Shown here: piece after piece, positions 1 through 7,258 of the stretch
How positions within the stretch are numbered: position 1 is the first letter of the stretch
How the letters are laid out: each line of letters starts with the position of its first letter
From: Collinsella sp. AM33-4BH
GTDB lineage: Bacteria; Actinomycetota; Coriobacteriia; Coriobacteriales; Coriobacteriaceae
Length of the DNA: 64,000 bases
Assembly (NCBI RefSeq): GCF_003469205.1
Contig: NZ_QSIN01000004.1
Coordinates: forward strand, 62,001-126,000
Direction of reading: 5' to 3'
Made by a program: the position numbers and the translations under genes
The notes under the pieces: model-generated
Databases searched by the model: none
What the model was told of the DNA's origin: nothing
The model's input: only the letters and a program-made list of their open reading frames with translations

Positions 1-1
1 C

Positions 2-2374
2 AGCTTCAACGCCCGCCGCAAGGCCACCAACTTTACCGACGAGGCCTTTGAGCAGGCCTGCCGCGCCGCGCATCTGGCCGGCTCGCGCGTCTACGTCACG
101 GTCAACATCGTCATCAAGGAATCCGAGATGAGCGATGCGCTGCAGCTCATCCATCGCTGCTCCACGCTGGGCGCCGACGCCTTCATCATCCAGGACTGGG
201 GCCTGTTCTTTGAGGTCAAACGCACGATGCCCAGCATCGAGACGCATATCTCGACCCAGACGAACATCCACGACGACCGCGGAACCCTTTGGTGCCGCGA
301 GCAGGGCGCCGACCGCGTGACCCTCTCGCGCGAGCTTTCCATCGACGAGATTGCCGCCATTCACGATGCCGCGCCCGATGTGGACCTTGAGGTCTTTAGC
401 CATGGCGCCATCTGCTTTTGCTATTCGGGCCTGTGTCTGCTTTCGAGCTTTGCCATGGCGGGACGATCGGCCAACCGTGGCATGTGCGCCCAGCCCTGCC
501 GCTTGCCCTACGAGCTGATCGACGAGAACGGTCGCTCGCTCTCCCCTGCCGGTCGCGAGCGCGCGCTGTGCCCGCGTGACACCAACACCTCGCAGCTTGT
601 TCGCCGTCTGTATGACGCCGGCGCCGCGTCGCTCAAGCTCGAGGGCCGCATGAAGGCGCCCGATTACGTGTACTCCATCGTTGATGTGTATCGTCACGAA
701 ATTGACGACATGCTATCCGGAGCCACCGTTGCCAAGGACGAGAAAGCCGCCCGCCAGCGCCAGCTCAAGCGCTGCTTTAACCGCGACTTTACGCACGCCT
801 ATCAGGACGGTACCTCGGGTGACGAGATGATGAGTTACGAGCGCTCCAACAACCGCGGCCAGATCGTGGGCACGGTGCTCGGCAGCCACCTGGCCAACCG
901 CGATGTGCGCGGGCTCAAGCCCGACGACCGCCGTCGCCGCGCCGCCATCGCCCGCATTGAGTTGTTTGAGCCCGTGGGCAAGGGCGACCTGCTGGAGCTT
1001 CGCCACGACGATGAGTTCGACCAGTTCCTGACCACCATCGCCGCCGATGATGCCGCTGCCGGCGATGTTATCGAGTGTCGCGTGCCCCGTAGCATGCCCG
1101 AGGGCTGCCGCGTGCGCGTGATTCGAAGCCAGCGCGCTATTGACGCTGCCAGCGCCGCGCTCAAGCGCGATGTGCTGCGCCGCCGAGCTGTTGATGTATC
1201 CGTCGTGGCGCGCCTGGGCAAGCCGTTTACTGTCACGCTCACCTGCTGTGACGACCCCGCGCTCACCGCCACCGCCACGGGCTTCACCGTCGAGGCCGCC
1301 AAGACCCGCGCCGTCGAGGCATCCGATCTGGTTGAGCACGTCGGGCGCATGGGCTCCTCTCCCTTTGAGGCCGCGAGCTTTGACGTGGCCCTCGACGAGA
1401 GTTGCGGCATGGGCTTTTCCGCCGTGCACAAGGTGCGCGCCGCCGCTTGTAAGGCGCTGGAAGAGGCCATTCTGGCACCGTACGAGGAGCGCGCCCGCAC
1501 GCTCGAGCTACCGGCGATTGTCACCAATGATTCCCGCCCCGCGCCCGAGCACTACCGCGATGAGCCGCAGATCTGCGCTACCGTCACCTCGCTCGAGGCC
1601 GCCGAGGCCGCTCGCGCGGAGGGTGCAACGCGCATCTACATGACCACCGACGCGCTCGAGGCTGTCGGACTCTCCCCTGCCGATGCATTTGAGCAGGGTA
1701 TTGTGCCCGCACTCGACGAGGTCTGCCGCGCCGTTGACCACGTCCGCGTTGACCCATGGGTTGTTGCCGGCGCCACGGTCGCTATTGGCAACATCTCTGA
1801 GCTTGCCCTGGCCGCCCAGGTTGGCGCCACGGCCGAGATTCGCTCTTGCCTGCCGGTGCACAACACGCCCTGCATGGAGGCGCTTGCCGAGCGCGGAGCC
1901 GGTGCGTTTTGGCTCTCGCCCGAGATCACGCTCGACGAGATTGTCTCGCTCGGCGCCGCCGCGCCCGCGGCTCTAGGCATCACCGTCTTTGGCCGCCCGC
2001 GCGTTATGACAAGCGAGCATTGCATTCTGCAGGTTGCCAACGGTTGCATCCACGATTGTGCCAGCTGCCGCCTGCGTGCCCGTAAGCTCTCGCTCAAGAA
2101 TATCGACGGAAAGGTCATGCCGGTGCGTACCGACATCCACGGCCGCTCACGCTTGTACGACGCCTACCCCATCGACCTCACGCCGCAGGTACCACAGCTG
2201 CTCGACGCCGGCGTCCGTCGTCTTATGGTGGACGGCACACTGCTCGAGACGGATGAGGTGGGCCGCGCCACCGCTCGCGTCCGCCGCGCCGTCGAGGCAG
2301 CGCAAGCCGGCCGCAAGCCCGCCGCCCGCCTGCGCGGTGCCACCTCGGGCTGTATGTTTGTGGGAATCAGCTAA
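2..2374 (+). CDS. U32 family peptidase / collagenase-like protein (5' end outside window)
   Basis: The reading frame is open from the first bases of the window, so the true start lies upstream; 790 residues are visible. The U32 hallmark is clear: a segment beginning LEVFSHGAICFCYSG, followed by GMCAQPCRLPY, with clustered cysteines as in the family signature. A second cysteine cluster near the C-terminus (CIHDCASCRLRARK) is typical of the long members that carry extra C-terminal domains. In bacteria U32 proteins are either annotated as collagenase-like peptidases or act in tRNA and ubiquinone hydroxylation with an Fe-S cluster, so the catalytic role is not settled by sequence. It is followed after 15 nt by an RluA-type gene, and the two are probably cotranscribed. 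Confidence 0.88.
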   Translation, partial: SFNARRKATNFTDEAFEQACRAAHLAGSRVYVTVNIVIKESEMSDALQLIHRCSTLGADAFIIQDWGLFFEVKRTMPSIETHISTQTNIHDDRGTLWCREQGADRVTLSRELSIDEIAAIHDAAPDVDLEVFSHGAICFCYSGLCLLSSFAMAGRSANRGMCAQPCRLPYELIDENGRSLSPAGRERALCPRDTNTSQLVRRLYDAGAASLKLEGRMKAPDYVYSIVDVYRHEIDDMLSGATVAKDEKAARQRQLKRCFNRDFTHAYQDGTSGDEMMSYERSNNRGQIVGTVLGSHLANRDVRGLKPDDRRRRAAIARIELFEPVGKGDLLELRHDDEFDQFLTTIAADDAAAGDVIECRVPRSMPEGCRVRVIRSQRAIDAASAALKRDVLRRRAVDVSVVARLGKPFTVTLTCCDDPALTATATGFTVEAAKTRAVEASDLVEHVGRMGSSPFEAASFDVALDESCGMGFSAVHKVRAAACKALEEAILAPYEERARTLELPAIVTNDSRPAPEHYRDEPQICATVTSLEAAEAARAEGATRIYMTTDALEAVGLSPADAFEQGIVPALDEVCRAVDHVRVDPWVVAGATVAIGNISELALAAQVGATAEIRSCLPVHNTPCMEALAERGAGAFWLSPEITLDEIVSLGAAAPAALGITVFGRPRVMTSEHCILQVANGCIHDCASCRLRARKLSLKNIDGKVMPVRTDIHGRSRLYDAYPIDLTPQVPQLLDAGVRRLMVDGTLLETDEVGRATARVRRAVEAAQAGRKPAARLRGATSGCMFVGIS

Positions 2375-2389
2375 CCGAAAGGCTTACAC

Positions 2390-3049
2390 GTGAACGAAGA
2401 ACCTCAAGTCCTCTACTGCGACGCCTGGCTCATGGCCATCGACAAGCCCGCCGGCATGATCGTCCACGGCGACGGCACCGGCGAGCGCACGCTCACCGAC
2501 TACGCCAGCGACCTGCTGCTGGCGATGGGCGACGGCTTTGCCGCGACCGACATGCAGCCGCTCAACCGCTTGGACCGCGACACCACCGGCGTGGTGCTGT
2601 TCTCACTCGACAAGCAGACGCAGCCCGCCTTTGACCAGATGATTATCGACCACGCGTTCGAAAAGCACTACCTAGCGCTCGCCGAGGGCAAAATCGACTG
2701 GAACGAGAAGCTCATCGACAAGCCTATCGCCCGCGACCGCCACGATAGCCGCAAGATGCGCGTTGGCGCCAGCGGCAAGCCGTCTCAGACGCGCGTCAAG
2801 GTACTCAAGCGCCTTAAGAGCCGCCGTGGCCTGCCTACGCGCTCGTATATTGATGTCGAGCTGCTCACCGGCCGCAAGCACCAGATCCGCGTGCACCTGG
2901 CAAGCGAGCATCATCCCTTGATTGGCGACGACCTGTACGGAACGCCGCGTCCCTGCGGCCTGATGCTCCACGCCCACAGCGTATCCTTCACGCATCCCGT
3001 AACCGGCGAGCACATCCACATCGAAGCCCCCTGCCCCTGGGAGCCTTAA
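2390..3049 (+). CDS. RluA-family RNA pseudouridine synthase
   Basis: 219-residue protein that should isomerise uridine to pseudouridine in rRNA or tRNA. The catalytic motif NRLDRDTTG (aspartate nucleophile in RLD) lies near residue 65, and the later GRKHQIRVHLA motif is the second conserved family block. There is no N-terminal S4 domain, so it is a short RluA-type enzyme whose RNA target cannot be told from sequence. The start is a GTG preceded by GAAAGG at a suitable distance, just after the U32 stop codon, so translation of the pair is probably linked. Confidence 0.9.
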   Translation: MNEEPQVLYCDAWLMAIDKPAGMIVHGDGTGERTLTDYASDLLLAMGDGFAATDMQPLNRLDRDTTGVVLFSLDKQTQPAFDQMIIDHAFEKHYLALAEGKIDWNEKLIDKPIARDRHDSRKMRVGASGKPSQTRVKVLKRLKSRRGLPTRSYIDVELLTGRKHQIRVHLASEHHPLIGDDLYGTPRPCGLMLHAHSVSFTHPVTGEHIHIEAPCPWEP

Positions 3050-3050
3050 A

Positions 3051-3088
3051 CCACCACAATGGGGACAGGCACCTTTGCGGTGGTTTTG
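3051..3088. repeat. 38-nt palindromic repeat, copy 1 (GGGGACAGGCACCTT type)
   Basis: A 38-base unit beginning CCACCACAATGGGGACAG and ending GCGGTGGTTTTG. Its ends pair (AACCACC with GGTGGTT), giving a hairpin. A nearly identical copy lies at 3422-3459, differing at two or three positions. The two copies flank the inverted-repeat block at 3118-3334. Confidence 0.75.
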
Positions 3089-3117
3089 ACGCAATGGCTT
3101 AGCCGCGGTCCCAAAAC

Positions 3118-3334
3118 GTCTCGATCTGTAACAGTTAGAGCCCATTTTCCGGTCTATCTGTTACAGATCGAGACATTCGAATCCCCCTCAAGGGAAAATC
3201 TCAATCTGTAACAATAACTCGGCAAAATCGATCCCAAATGTTACAGATTGAGACAAAGGAACGGCGCAATTCGGAAGTATTTCAATCAGTAACACCTAGC
3301 CCACTTTAAGCGGTCCAGTTGTTACAGATTTAGA
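3118..3334. repeat. Array of three inverted-repeat pairs of a GTCTCGATCTGTAACAG motif
   Basis: Three consecutive palindromes share the motif family (G)TCTCAATCTGTAACA. Pair 1 has perfect 17-bp arms at 3118-3134 and 3158-3174. Pair 2 has perfect 15-bp arms at 3199-3213 and 3239-3253. Pair 3 has imperfect arms at 3280-3294 and 3320-3334. The spacers are 23, 25 and 25 nt and differ in sequence. Orientation alternates, so this is not a CRISPR array. No open frame is supported here. Confidence 0.8.
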
Positions 3335-3352
3335 CTAAACCGGTAGACAACG

Positions 3353-3388
3353 AAAGCGGCAACGCCCGTAATGGACGTTGCCGCTTTT
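3353..3388. terminator. Intrinsic terminator between convergent rluA-type and DeoR genes
   Basis: A 12-bp perfect stem (AAAGCGGCAACG with CGTTGCCGCTTT, arms 3353-3364 and 3376-3387) with an 11-nt loop. A short T run follows on the plus strand and T-rich sequence on the minus strand. It could serve both converging transcripts. Confidence 0.6.
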
Positions 3389-3421
3389 CTATTGAGAAAA
3401 CTACTCAGTTTTCATTACTAA

Positions 3422-3459
3422 CCACCACAATGGGGACGGGCACCTTCGCGGTGGTTTTG
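3422..3459. repeat. 38-nt palindromic repeat, copy 2
   Basis: Direct-orientation copy of the unit at 3051-3088, again with AACCACC and GGTGGTT ends. It lies 21 nt downstream of the DeoR stop codon in the direction of that gene. Confidence 0.75.
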
Positions 3460-3479
3460 GCCTTAGCCCGTCCCTGCCG

Positions 3480-4226
3480 TTAGACCGTGACGACGTTGTC
3501 CATTGCCCGGTACTTGGCGGGGACCTCGCCTGCGGTAATAATCGTTGCATCGCGGAAGTCCGCGAACTTGACGGGCGCCACCATGCCAAATTTACTGGCG
3601 TCCGAGATTACGAAGCGCTTGGCCGTATGGCGCATCGAGATACGCTTTACTTGCGCCTCCTCGATATCGGGCGCCGTGAAGCCCTGCTCGGCGGCAATGC
3701 CGTTAGAGCCCCAAAAGCCGCAGTTGAAGTTGTAACGGTCTAAGGTTGCCAAGGCATCGGGGCCAACGAGCGCCTCGGTCTCGGGTTTGAGCTCGCCGCC
3801 CAGCACCACGGTACGCATGCCGCGCAAAGCGAGATGCTGAGCATGGAGCACGGAATCAGTCACATAGGTGACACCTTCAAGGTGTGGAAGATGCTCGATG
3901 AGCCTGAGCGTCGTCGAGCCCGAGTCGATGTACACAAAGCTCTCGGGCTCCACCAGCGCCGCCGCACGGGCGCAGATACGTTCCTTGTCGTCGTTATGGA
4001 GATCGCTGCGCTCATTAAGCGTTAGGTCGCGCGTCACGTGCGCGCGCTCAAGGCTCGTCGCCCCACCGTGCACCTTGGCGATACGGTGTGCGCGATTGAG
4101 CGTCTGCAGGTCGCGCCGAATGGTAGACGCCGTCACGCCCAGGGCCTCAGCAAGCTCCGGTACGGTAACCGAGCCCGTCTGCTGCACCATCGACACGATT
4201 GCGTTGAGCCTATCTTCCGCAAGCAT
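3480..4226 (-). CDS. DeoR/GlpR-family transcriptional regulator
   Basis: 248 residues. The N-terminal winged helix-turn-helix (about residues 1-57) carries the family pattern VPELAEALGVTASTIRRDL and ends in HGGA. The remainder is the DeoR sensor domain (DeoRC), a sugar-phosphate-binding ribose-isomerase-like fold with YIDSGSTT and SDASKFG segments. The gene follows a Gfo/Idh/MocA oxidoreductase with only 3 nt between them; its ribosome-binding site (GAGGAGGAG) lies inside the end of that gene. It therefore probably autoregulates the pair in response to a phosphorylated sugar or polyol, whose identity is unknown. Confidence 0.88.
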   Translation of the reverse strand: MLAEDRLNAIVSMVQQTGSVTVPELAEALGVTASTIRRDLQTLNRAHRIAKVHGGATSLERAHVTRDLTLNERSDLHNDDKERICARAAALVEPESFVYIDSGSTTLRLIEHLPHLEGVTYVTDSVLHAQHLALRGMRTVVLGGELKPETEALVGPDALATLDRYNFNCGFWGSNGIAAEQGFTAPDIEEAQVKRISMRHTAKRFVISDASKFGMVAPVKFADFRDATIITAGEVPAKYRAMDNVVTV

Positions 4227-4229
4227 CGC

Positions 4230-5309
4230 TTACTCCTCCTCGGGGTACACGACTCCCCAATCGGCGCGAAGCTTGGTCATAAGCTCCATAACATCAGAAG
4301 CATAATCCAGAAGCTCGCGCTTGGAGTCGTCGCCGGCAACGGCCTTCTCAAGATCGGCCATCTCATAACACAGGGCGTAAGCCTCGGTGCCTGCGTGGAC
4401 CTCCTCGCGGTGGCCGTCCGCAGTCCACACGATGGTCGCGTGATCGGCACGCGGATATTCGTTGACCTCGATGTAGCACTTGTCAAAGCTGATGACCGAG
4501 CGCTTGGGCTGCTTGGAGTGAAGCGTAAGGCTCACGACGCCCAGCTGCTGCTCGGCATTGCGGCAGACGATGCCGCCCGCAACATCGACTCCAGTCTCGC
4601 AGGTGTTGCCTAGAGACACGACCTCGGCGGGCTGGCTCGCCATAAACAGGCGCATGACGGACAGGGCATACACACCAATATCGAGCATGGCACCGCCGGC
4701 AAGGTTGCGATTGTAGAAACGGTTGGTCAGGTCGCCGTACTCCTTGTAGCTACCAAAGTTGAGCTGAGCGAGGTTCATGCGGCCGAACTCGCCGGCATCC
4801 ATGCGGCGACGCAGCTCTTGATACAAGGGCATGTGGAGCACCGTGGTAGCGTCCATAAGGACCACGTTGTGCTCGGCGGCAATGGCACGGGCCTCATCGA
4901 GTTCAGCGGAATTGAGGGTAATGGCCTTCTCGCAGAGCACGTGCTTGCCGGCTGCCAGGGCAGCGCGCAGATAGGTGATATGAGTGTTGTGCGGGGTAGT
5001 GATGTAGACGGCGTCGATGCCAGGATCGGCGTAGAGGTCCTCAACCGTGTCGTAGACCTTCTCGATGCCATACTGCTCGGCAAAAGCCTGAGCCTTGGAC
5101 GGCGTACGGTTGGCGACGCCCGCAAGCTTGCGACCGGCAAGAGCAAGGGACTGAGCCATCTGGTTGGCGATAACGCCGCAACCGATGACGGCCCAATGGA
5201 GCTCGGGAGCCGTAAAAATATCGTCGGGGAACGGCTTGTCCTGGACCGAAGCGAACGCTGCTTTGGCGGCTGCCGCGGCGTCGAGCGGAGCCTGCTTGGA
5301 ATCTGCCAT
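4230..5309 (-). CDS. Gfo/Idh/MocA family NAD(P)-dependent oxidoreductase
   Basis: 359 residues. The N-terminal Rossmann fold is recognisable from WAVIGCGVIANQMAQ (near residue 38). The family's EKP-type catalytic lysine motif appears as CEKAI. The C-terminal alpha/beta domain follows. Members oxidise or reduce sugars, inositols and related polyols; the substrate here is not identifiable. The start ATG has a strong AGGAGG site upstream. The long upstream region is rich in short GCGCA/ACGCA repeats that could bind the downstream-encoded DeoR protein. Confidence 0.88.
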   Translation of the reverse strand: MADSKQAPLDAAAAAKAAFASVQDKPFPDDIFTAPELHWAVIGCGVIANQMAQSLALAGRKLAGVANRTPSKAQAFAEQYGIEKVYDTVEDLYADPGIDAVYITTPHNTHITYLRAALAAGKHVLCEKAITLNSAELDEARAIAAEHNVVLMDATTVLHMPLYQELRRRMDAGEFGRMNLAQLNFGSYKEYGDLTNRFYNRNLAGGAMLDIGVYALSVMRLFMASQPAEVVSLGNTCETGVDVAGGIVCRNAEQQLGVVSLTLHSKQPKRSVISFDKCYIEVNEYPRADHATIVWTADGHREEVHAGTEAYALCYEMADLEKAVAGDDSKRELLDYASDVMELMTKLRADWGVVYPEEE

Positions 5310-5344
5310 TATGTGCCTCCTGTGTCATAGAACGCCTTGCTTTC

Positions 5345-5490
5345 TGACAGCTCTATATTCGCACAAACACGCGCTTCTGTGCGCGTTTTTGCGTATCTCA
5401 CCGCTAAACGGTCATTTTTATCCCGTAAACGGCGCATCTATACGCATATTCACGCAATCCCACGCACGTAAATGCGCACAAATGCGAACC
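5345..5490. promoter_or_regulatory. Candidate operator region upstream of the oxidoreductase gene
   Basis: The region holds several short repeats: CGCGC and GCGCG separated by six bases near 5370, then ACGCATAT, CACGCA, CACGCA and GCGCACAAATGCG up to about 5485. Repeated half-sites in front of a gene cotranscribed with a DeoR regulator suggest an operator. This rests on position and repetition only. Confidence 0.3.
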
Positions 5491-5519
5491 GGTCATTGCT
5501 CAGAGACAGGGGCTTATGC

Positions 5520-5580
5520 TTAGAACTCAAAAGACAGGATGATCCGCTTCGCCTCGTCGCTCATGGCGCGCTGCAGCTCT
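5520..5580 (-). pseudogene. Possible C-terminal remnant of an unidentified gene
   Basis: On the minus strand a reading frame ending at 5520 encodes ELQRAMSDEAKRIILSFEF and then a stop, which reads like a normal protein C-terminus. It loses any upstream continuation where the 27-bp tandem repeat begins. It may be the end of a gene destroyed during the rearrangements in this region. The family is not recognised and it could be chance. Confidence 0.25.
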
Positions 5581-5586
5581 AAGGAC

Positions 5587-5640
5587 CGTCCCAAACTGCC
5601 GACAGAAAAGGAACGTTCCAAACTGCAGACAGAAAAAGAA
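5587..5640. repeat. 27-bp tandem direct repeat (two units)
   Basis: Two adjacent 27-base units (5587-5613 and 5614-5640), starting CGTCCCAAACTGC and CGTTCCAAACTGC, and the start of a third unit (CGTCCCC). Four positions differ between units. They contain GACAGAAAAGGAACG-type sequence resembling the GGGACGTTCCTTTT repeats seen between genes in related genomes (from memory). Confidence 0.7.
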
Positions 5641-5717
5641 CGTCCCCAGGCGCCGGCATTTCAAGAGCACTCATTTAAGTCTGTCCCCAATGAGTGGGAG
5701 TAATCAGAGACCCTTTG

Positions 5718-5750
5718 CGAGGGAGGCCGGACGTGGCCTTCCTCGTTTTT
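5718..5750 (+). terminator. Terminator-like hairpin at the IS200 left end
   Basis: Stem CGAGGGAGGCC with GGCCTTCCTCG (one mismatch), a six-base loop and a TTTTT run. IS200 elements are known to carry a terminator upstream of tnpA that shields the transposase gene from outside transcription. Confidence 0.65.
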
Positions 5751-5891
5751 ATTCATGGACTTTAGTCCGTGCCGCGCGGCACGCGCGGCATAGAAAGCCA
5801 CCCGCTCAGCGGGTGGAGGCCAATTTCCGCTACGCGACAAAAACCTTCCCCCTAGCATGAGGATTGTTCAGGTCATCATACTAGGGGGAAG

Positions 5892-5957
5892 GTGATTGCT
5901 GTGGCCCAGAAAGCCAACAGCCTCGCGCACACGAAATGGCTGTGCAAGTACCGCATC
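5892..5957 (+). pseudogene. tnpA: tnpA (IS200 transposase) N-terminal fragment
   Basis: The frame from the GTG at 5892 encodes VAQKANSLAHTKWLCKYRI, the conserved N-terminus of IS200-type Y1 transposases (normally about 130-150 residues). After roughly 22 codons the similarity stops abruptly and the DNA continues into an unrelated coding fragment in another frame. Neither the HUH motif nor the catalytic tyrosine is present. Confidence 0.75.
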
Positions 5958-6178
5958 GCACCGAGGCCAAGCTCATCGCCGCCATCGTCGAGAAGCACCC
6001 CGAGGTGCGCTTTGCCGCGAGCCGCACCTCGGCCCACGCCGACCTCTACGACCGCATGGAGCAGGCCCTGTGCGAGCGCGTGGCCAACGCGGTGGATGTC
6101 GTCCGCTCCGACATCAGCCCCGCGCTTCTTGTCCACACCGGTCCAAACCTCGTGGGTGTGGCGGTCCAGGGACTCTAG
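5958..6178 (+). pseudogene. DegV family protein, C-terminal fragment
   Basis: About 73 residues in the frame ending at the TAG at 6176-6178. The tail DISPALLVHTGPNLVGVAV matches the end of DegV fatty-acid-binding proteins, where a conserved HTGPG..G segment closes the ligand pocket. The N-terminal two thirds is absent and the fragment abuts the truncated IS200 transposase, so the gene was cut by the insertion or a later deletion. No convincing start of its own is seen. Confidence 0.6.
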
Positions 6179-6212
6179 TGGAGGCGGGGCGTCCTGCCCC
6201 AAAAACAAATGC

Positions 6213-6262
6213 AAAAGACGAGCACTTCTTGCCGCTCAATTGGCGAGAAGCGCTCGTCTTTT
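6213..6262. terminator. Bidirectional intrinsic terminator
   Basis: Long stem AAAAGACGAGC (6213-6223) with GCTCGTCTTTT (6252-6262), extended inward by paired CTTCTTGCC-like sequence. T runs occur on both strands. It ends the minus-strand PTS/ROK operon and any plus-strand transcript of the DegV scar. Confidence 0.8.
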
Positions 6263-6294
6263 CTTAACGCGTTGTATGGCGGAGAGAGCGCAAG

Positions 6295-7179
6295 TTACGC
6301 GAGCGCCCTTCTTGCCAGCTCGGCCGCGCCGAGGATTCCTTGGTCGCCGCCGCAGCCCGGGGCGCAGATGTAGCTCTCCATGTCCTTAAGCTCGGCGGTC
6401 TGGATGTAGCCACCCAGATATTCGAGGGTCTTCTTGCGGACGATGCCGTAGAGCTGCTCCTGGTGCATCACGCCGCCGCCGAGGACGATGCGGCGAGGCG
6501 AGTACATGAGCACGAGGTTCGCGCACATCTGCCCCAGATAATCCCCCTCGAGCGCCCACACCTCATCGTTGTCCGCGAGCTCGGCCGCGGGCTTTCCCCA
6601 GCGCGCGGCGATGGCGGGGCCGGAGGCGAGCCCCTCGAGACAGCTCGCGTGGCTCGGGCAGACGCAGCGTCCCTCCTCGGTGGGACGGGTCCTTACCAGC
6701 ATGTGACCGGCCTCGGGGTGCAGCATGCCGTGAAGGAGTCTGCCCGCGCACATGACGCCCGCGCCCACGCCGGTGCCGATGGTCACGTAGACGGCGTCCT
6801 CGAGCCCCTTGCAGCAGCCGAAGACCACTTCGCCGAGGCAGGCAACGTTCACGTCCGTGTCGTAGGCCACCGGAATCCCGAGGGCGTCGGCGAACGCGGC
6901 GCGAAGACCATGGCCTCGCCACGCGAGCTTGGGCGTCTGGAGGATGGAGCCGTAGCGCTCGTCGTTGGGGTCGACGCAGGTCGGGCCGAAGGCGCCGATG
7001 CCCAACGCGTCCACATCGCGGGCGGTGAACCACTCGATCATCTGCGGGACGGTCTTGGCGGGCGTAAGCGTCGGGGTCTCCATACGGTCGAGGACCTCGC
7101 CGTCGCCGGACACCACGGCACAGACCATCTTGGTCCCGCCGGCTTCGAGGGCGCCGAGCCTCATTTGCTTTTCGCTCAT
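6295..7179 (-). CDS. ROK-family sugar kinase, probable fructokinase
   Basis: 294 residues. The N-terminal phosphate-binding motif LEAGGTKMVCAV matches the GmuE/YdhR-type fructokinases. The ROK zinc site is visible as HPEAGHM followed by CVCPSHASC. The predicted reaction is ATP-dependent phosphorylation of free fructose to fructose 6-phosphate in the cytoplasm. It is the last gene of a minus-strand operon with mannose-family PTS genes and a GH172 enzyme, which fits phosphorylation of a hexose released after import. A GC-rich hairpin separates it from the GH172 gene. Substrate is inferred from family and context. Confidence 0.85.
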   Translation of the reverse strand: MSEKQMRLGALEAGGTKMVCAVVSGDGEVLDRMETPTLTPAKTVPQMIEWFTARDVDALGIGAFGPTCVDPNDERYGSILQTPKLAWRGHGLRAAFADALGIPVAYDTDVNVACLGEVVFGCCKGLEDAVYVTIGTGVGAGVMCAGRLLHGMLHPEAGHMLVRTRPTEEGRCVCPSHASCLEGLASGPAIAARWGKPAAELADNDEVWALEGDYLGQMCANLVLMYSPRRIVLGGGVMHQEQLYGIVRKKTLEYLGGYIQTAELKDMESYICAPGCGGDQGILGAAELARRALA

Positions 7180-7196
7180 GTGATCCTCCTTACAAA

Positions 7197-7231
7197 GGGA
7201 CGCCCGCAGTCATGGTCAACCGCGGGCGCCC
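7197..7231 (-). terminator. Intercistronic hairpin between GH172 and ROK genes
   Basis: Arms GGGACGCCCGC and GCGGGCGCCC pair with one mismatch around a 14-nt loop. On the transcribed strand only three Ts follow, so it is more likely an RNA-processing or partial-termination structure that tunes ROK expression than a full terminator. Confidence 0.4.
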
Positions 7232-7258
7232 ATAACGTTGGCTTGTTTCGAGGCGACC

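Larger units (their letters stand above)
5700..5958 (+). mobile_element. IS200/IS605-type element, 5' remnant
   Basis: This stretch carries the hallmarks of an IS200 left end. First is a terminator-like hairpin (5718-5750), then a GGACTTTAGTCC palindrome near 5758. A second hairpin has perfect 13-bp arms at 5843-5855 and 5881-5893 (ACCTTCCCCCTAG with its complement) that buries the tnpA ribosome-binding site. The first codons of tnpA follow. Sequestration of the tnpA start by such a hairpin is established for IS200. The rest of the transposase and the right end are missing, so the element is dead. Confidence 0.75.

Noticed and set aside
3118..3334. CRISPR-like array
   Set aside because: Repeats alternate in orientation, units pair as hairpins, there are only three pairs and no cas genes are near.
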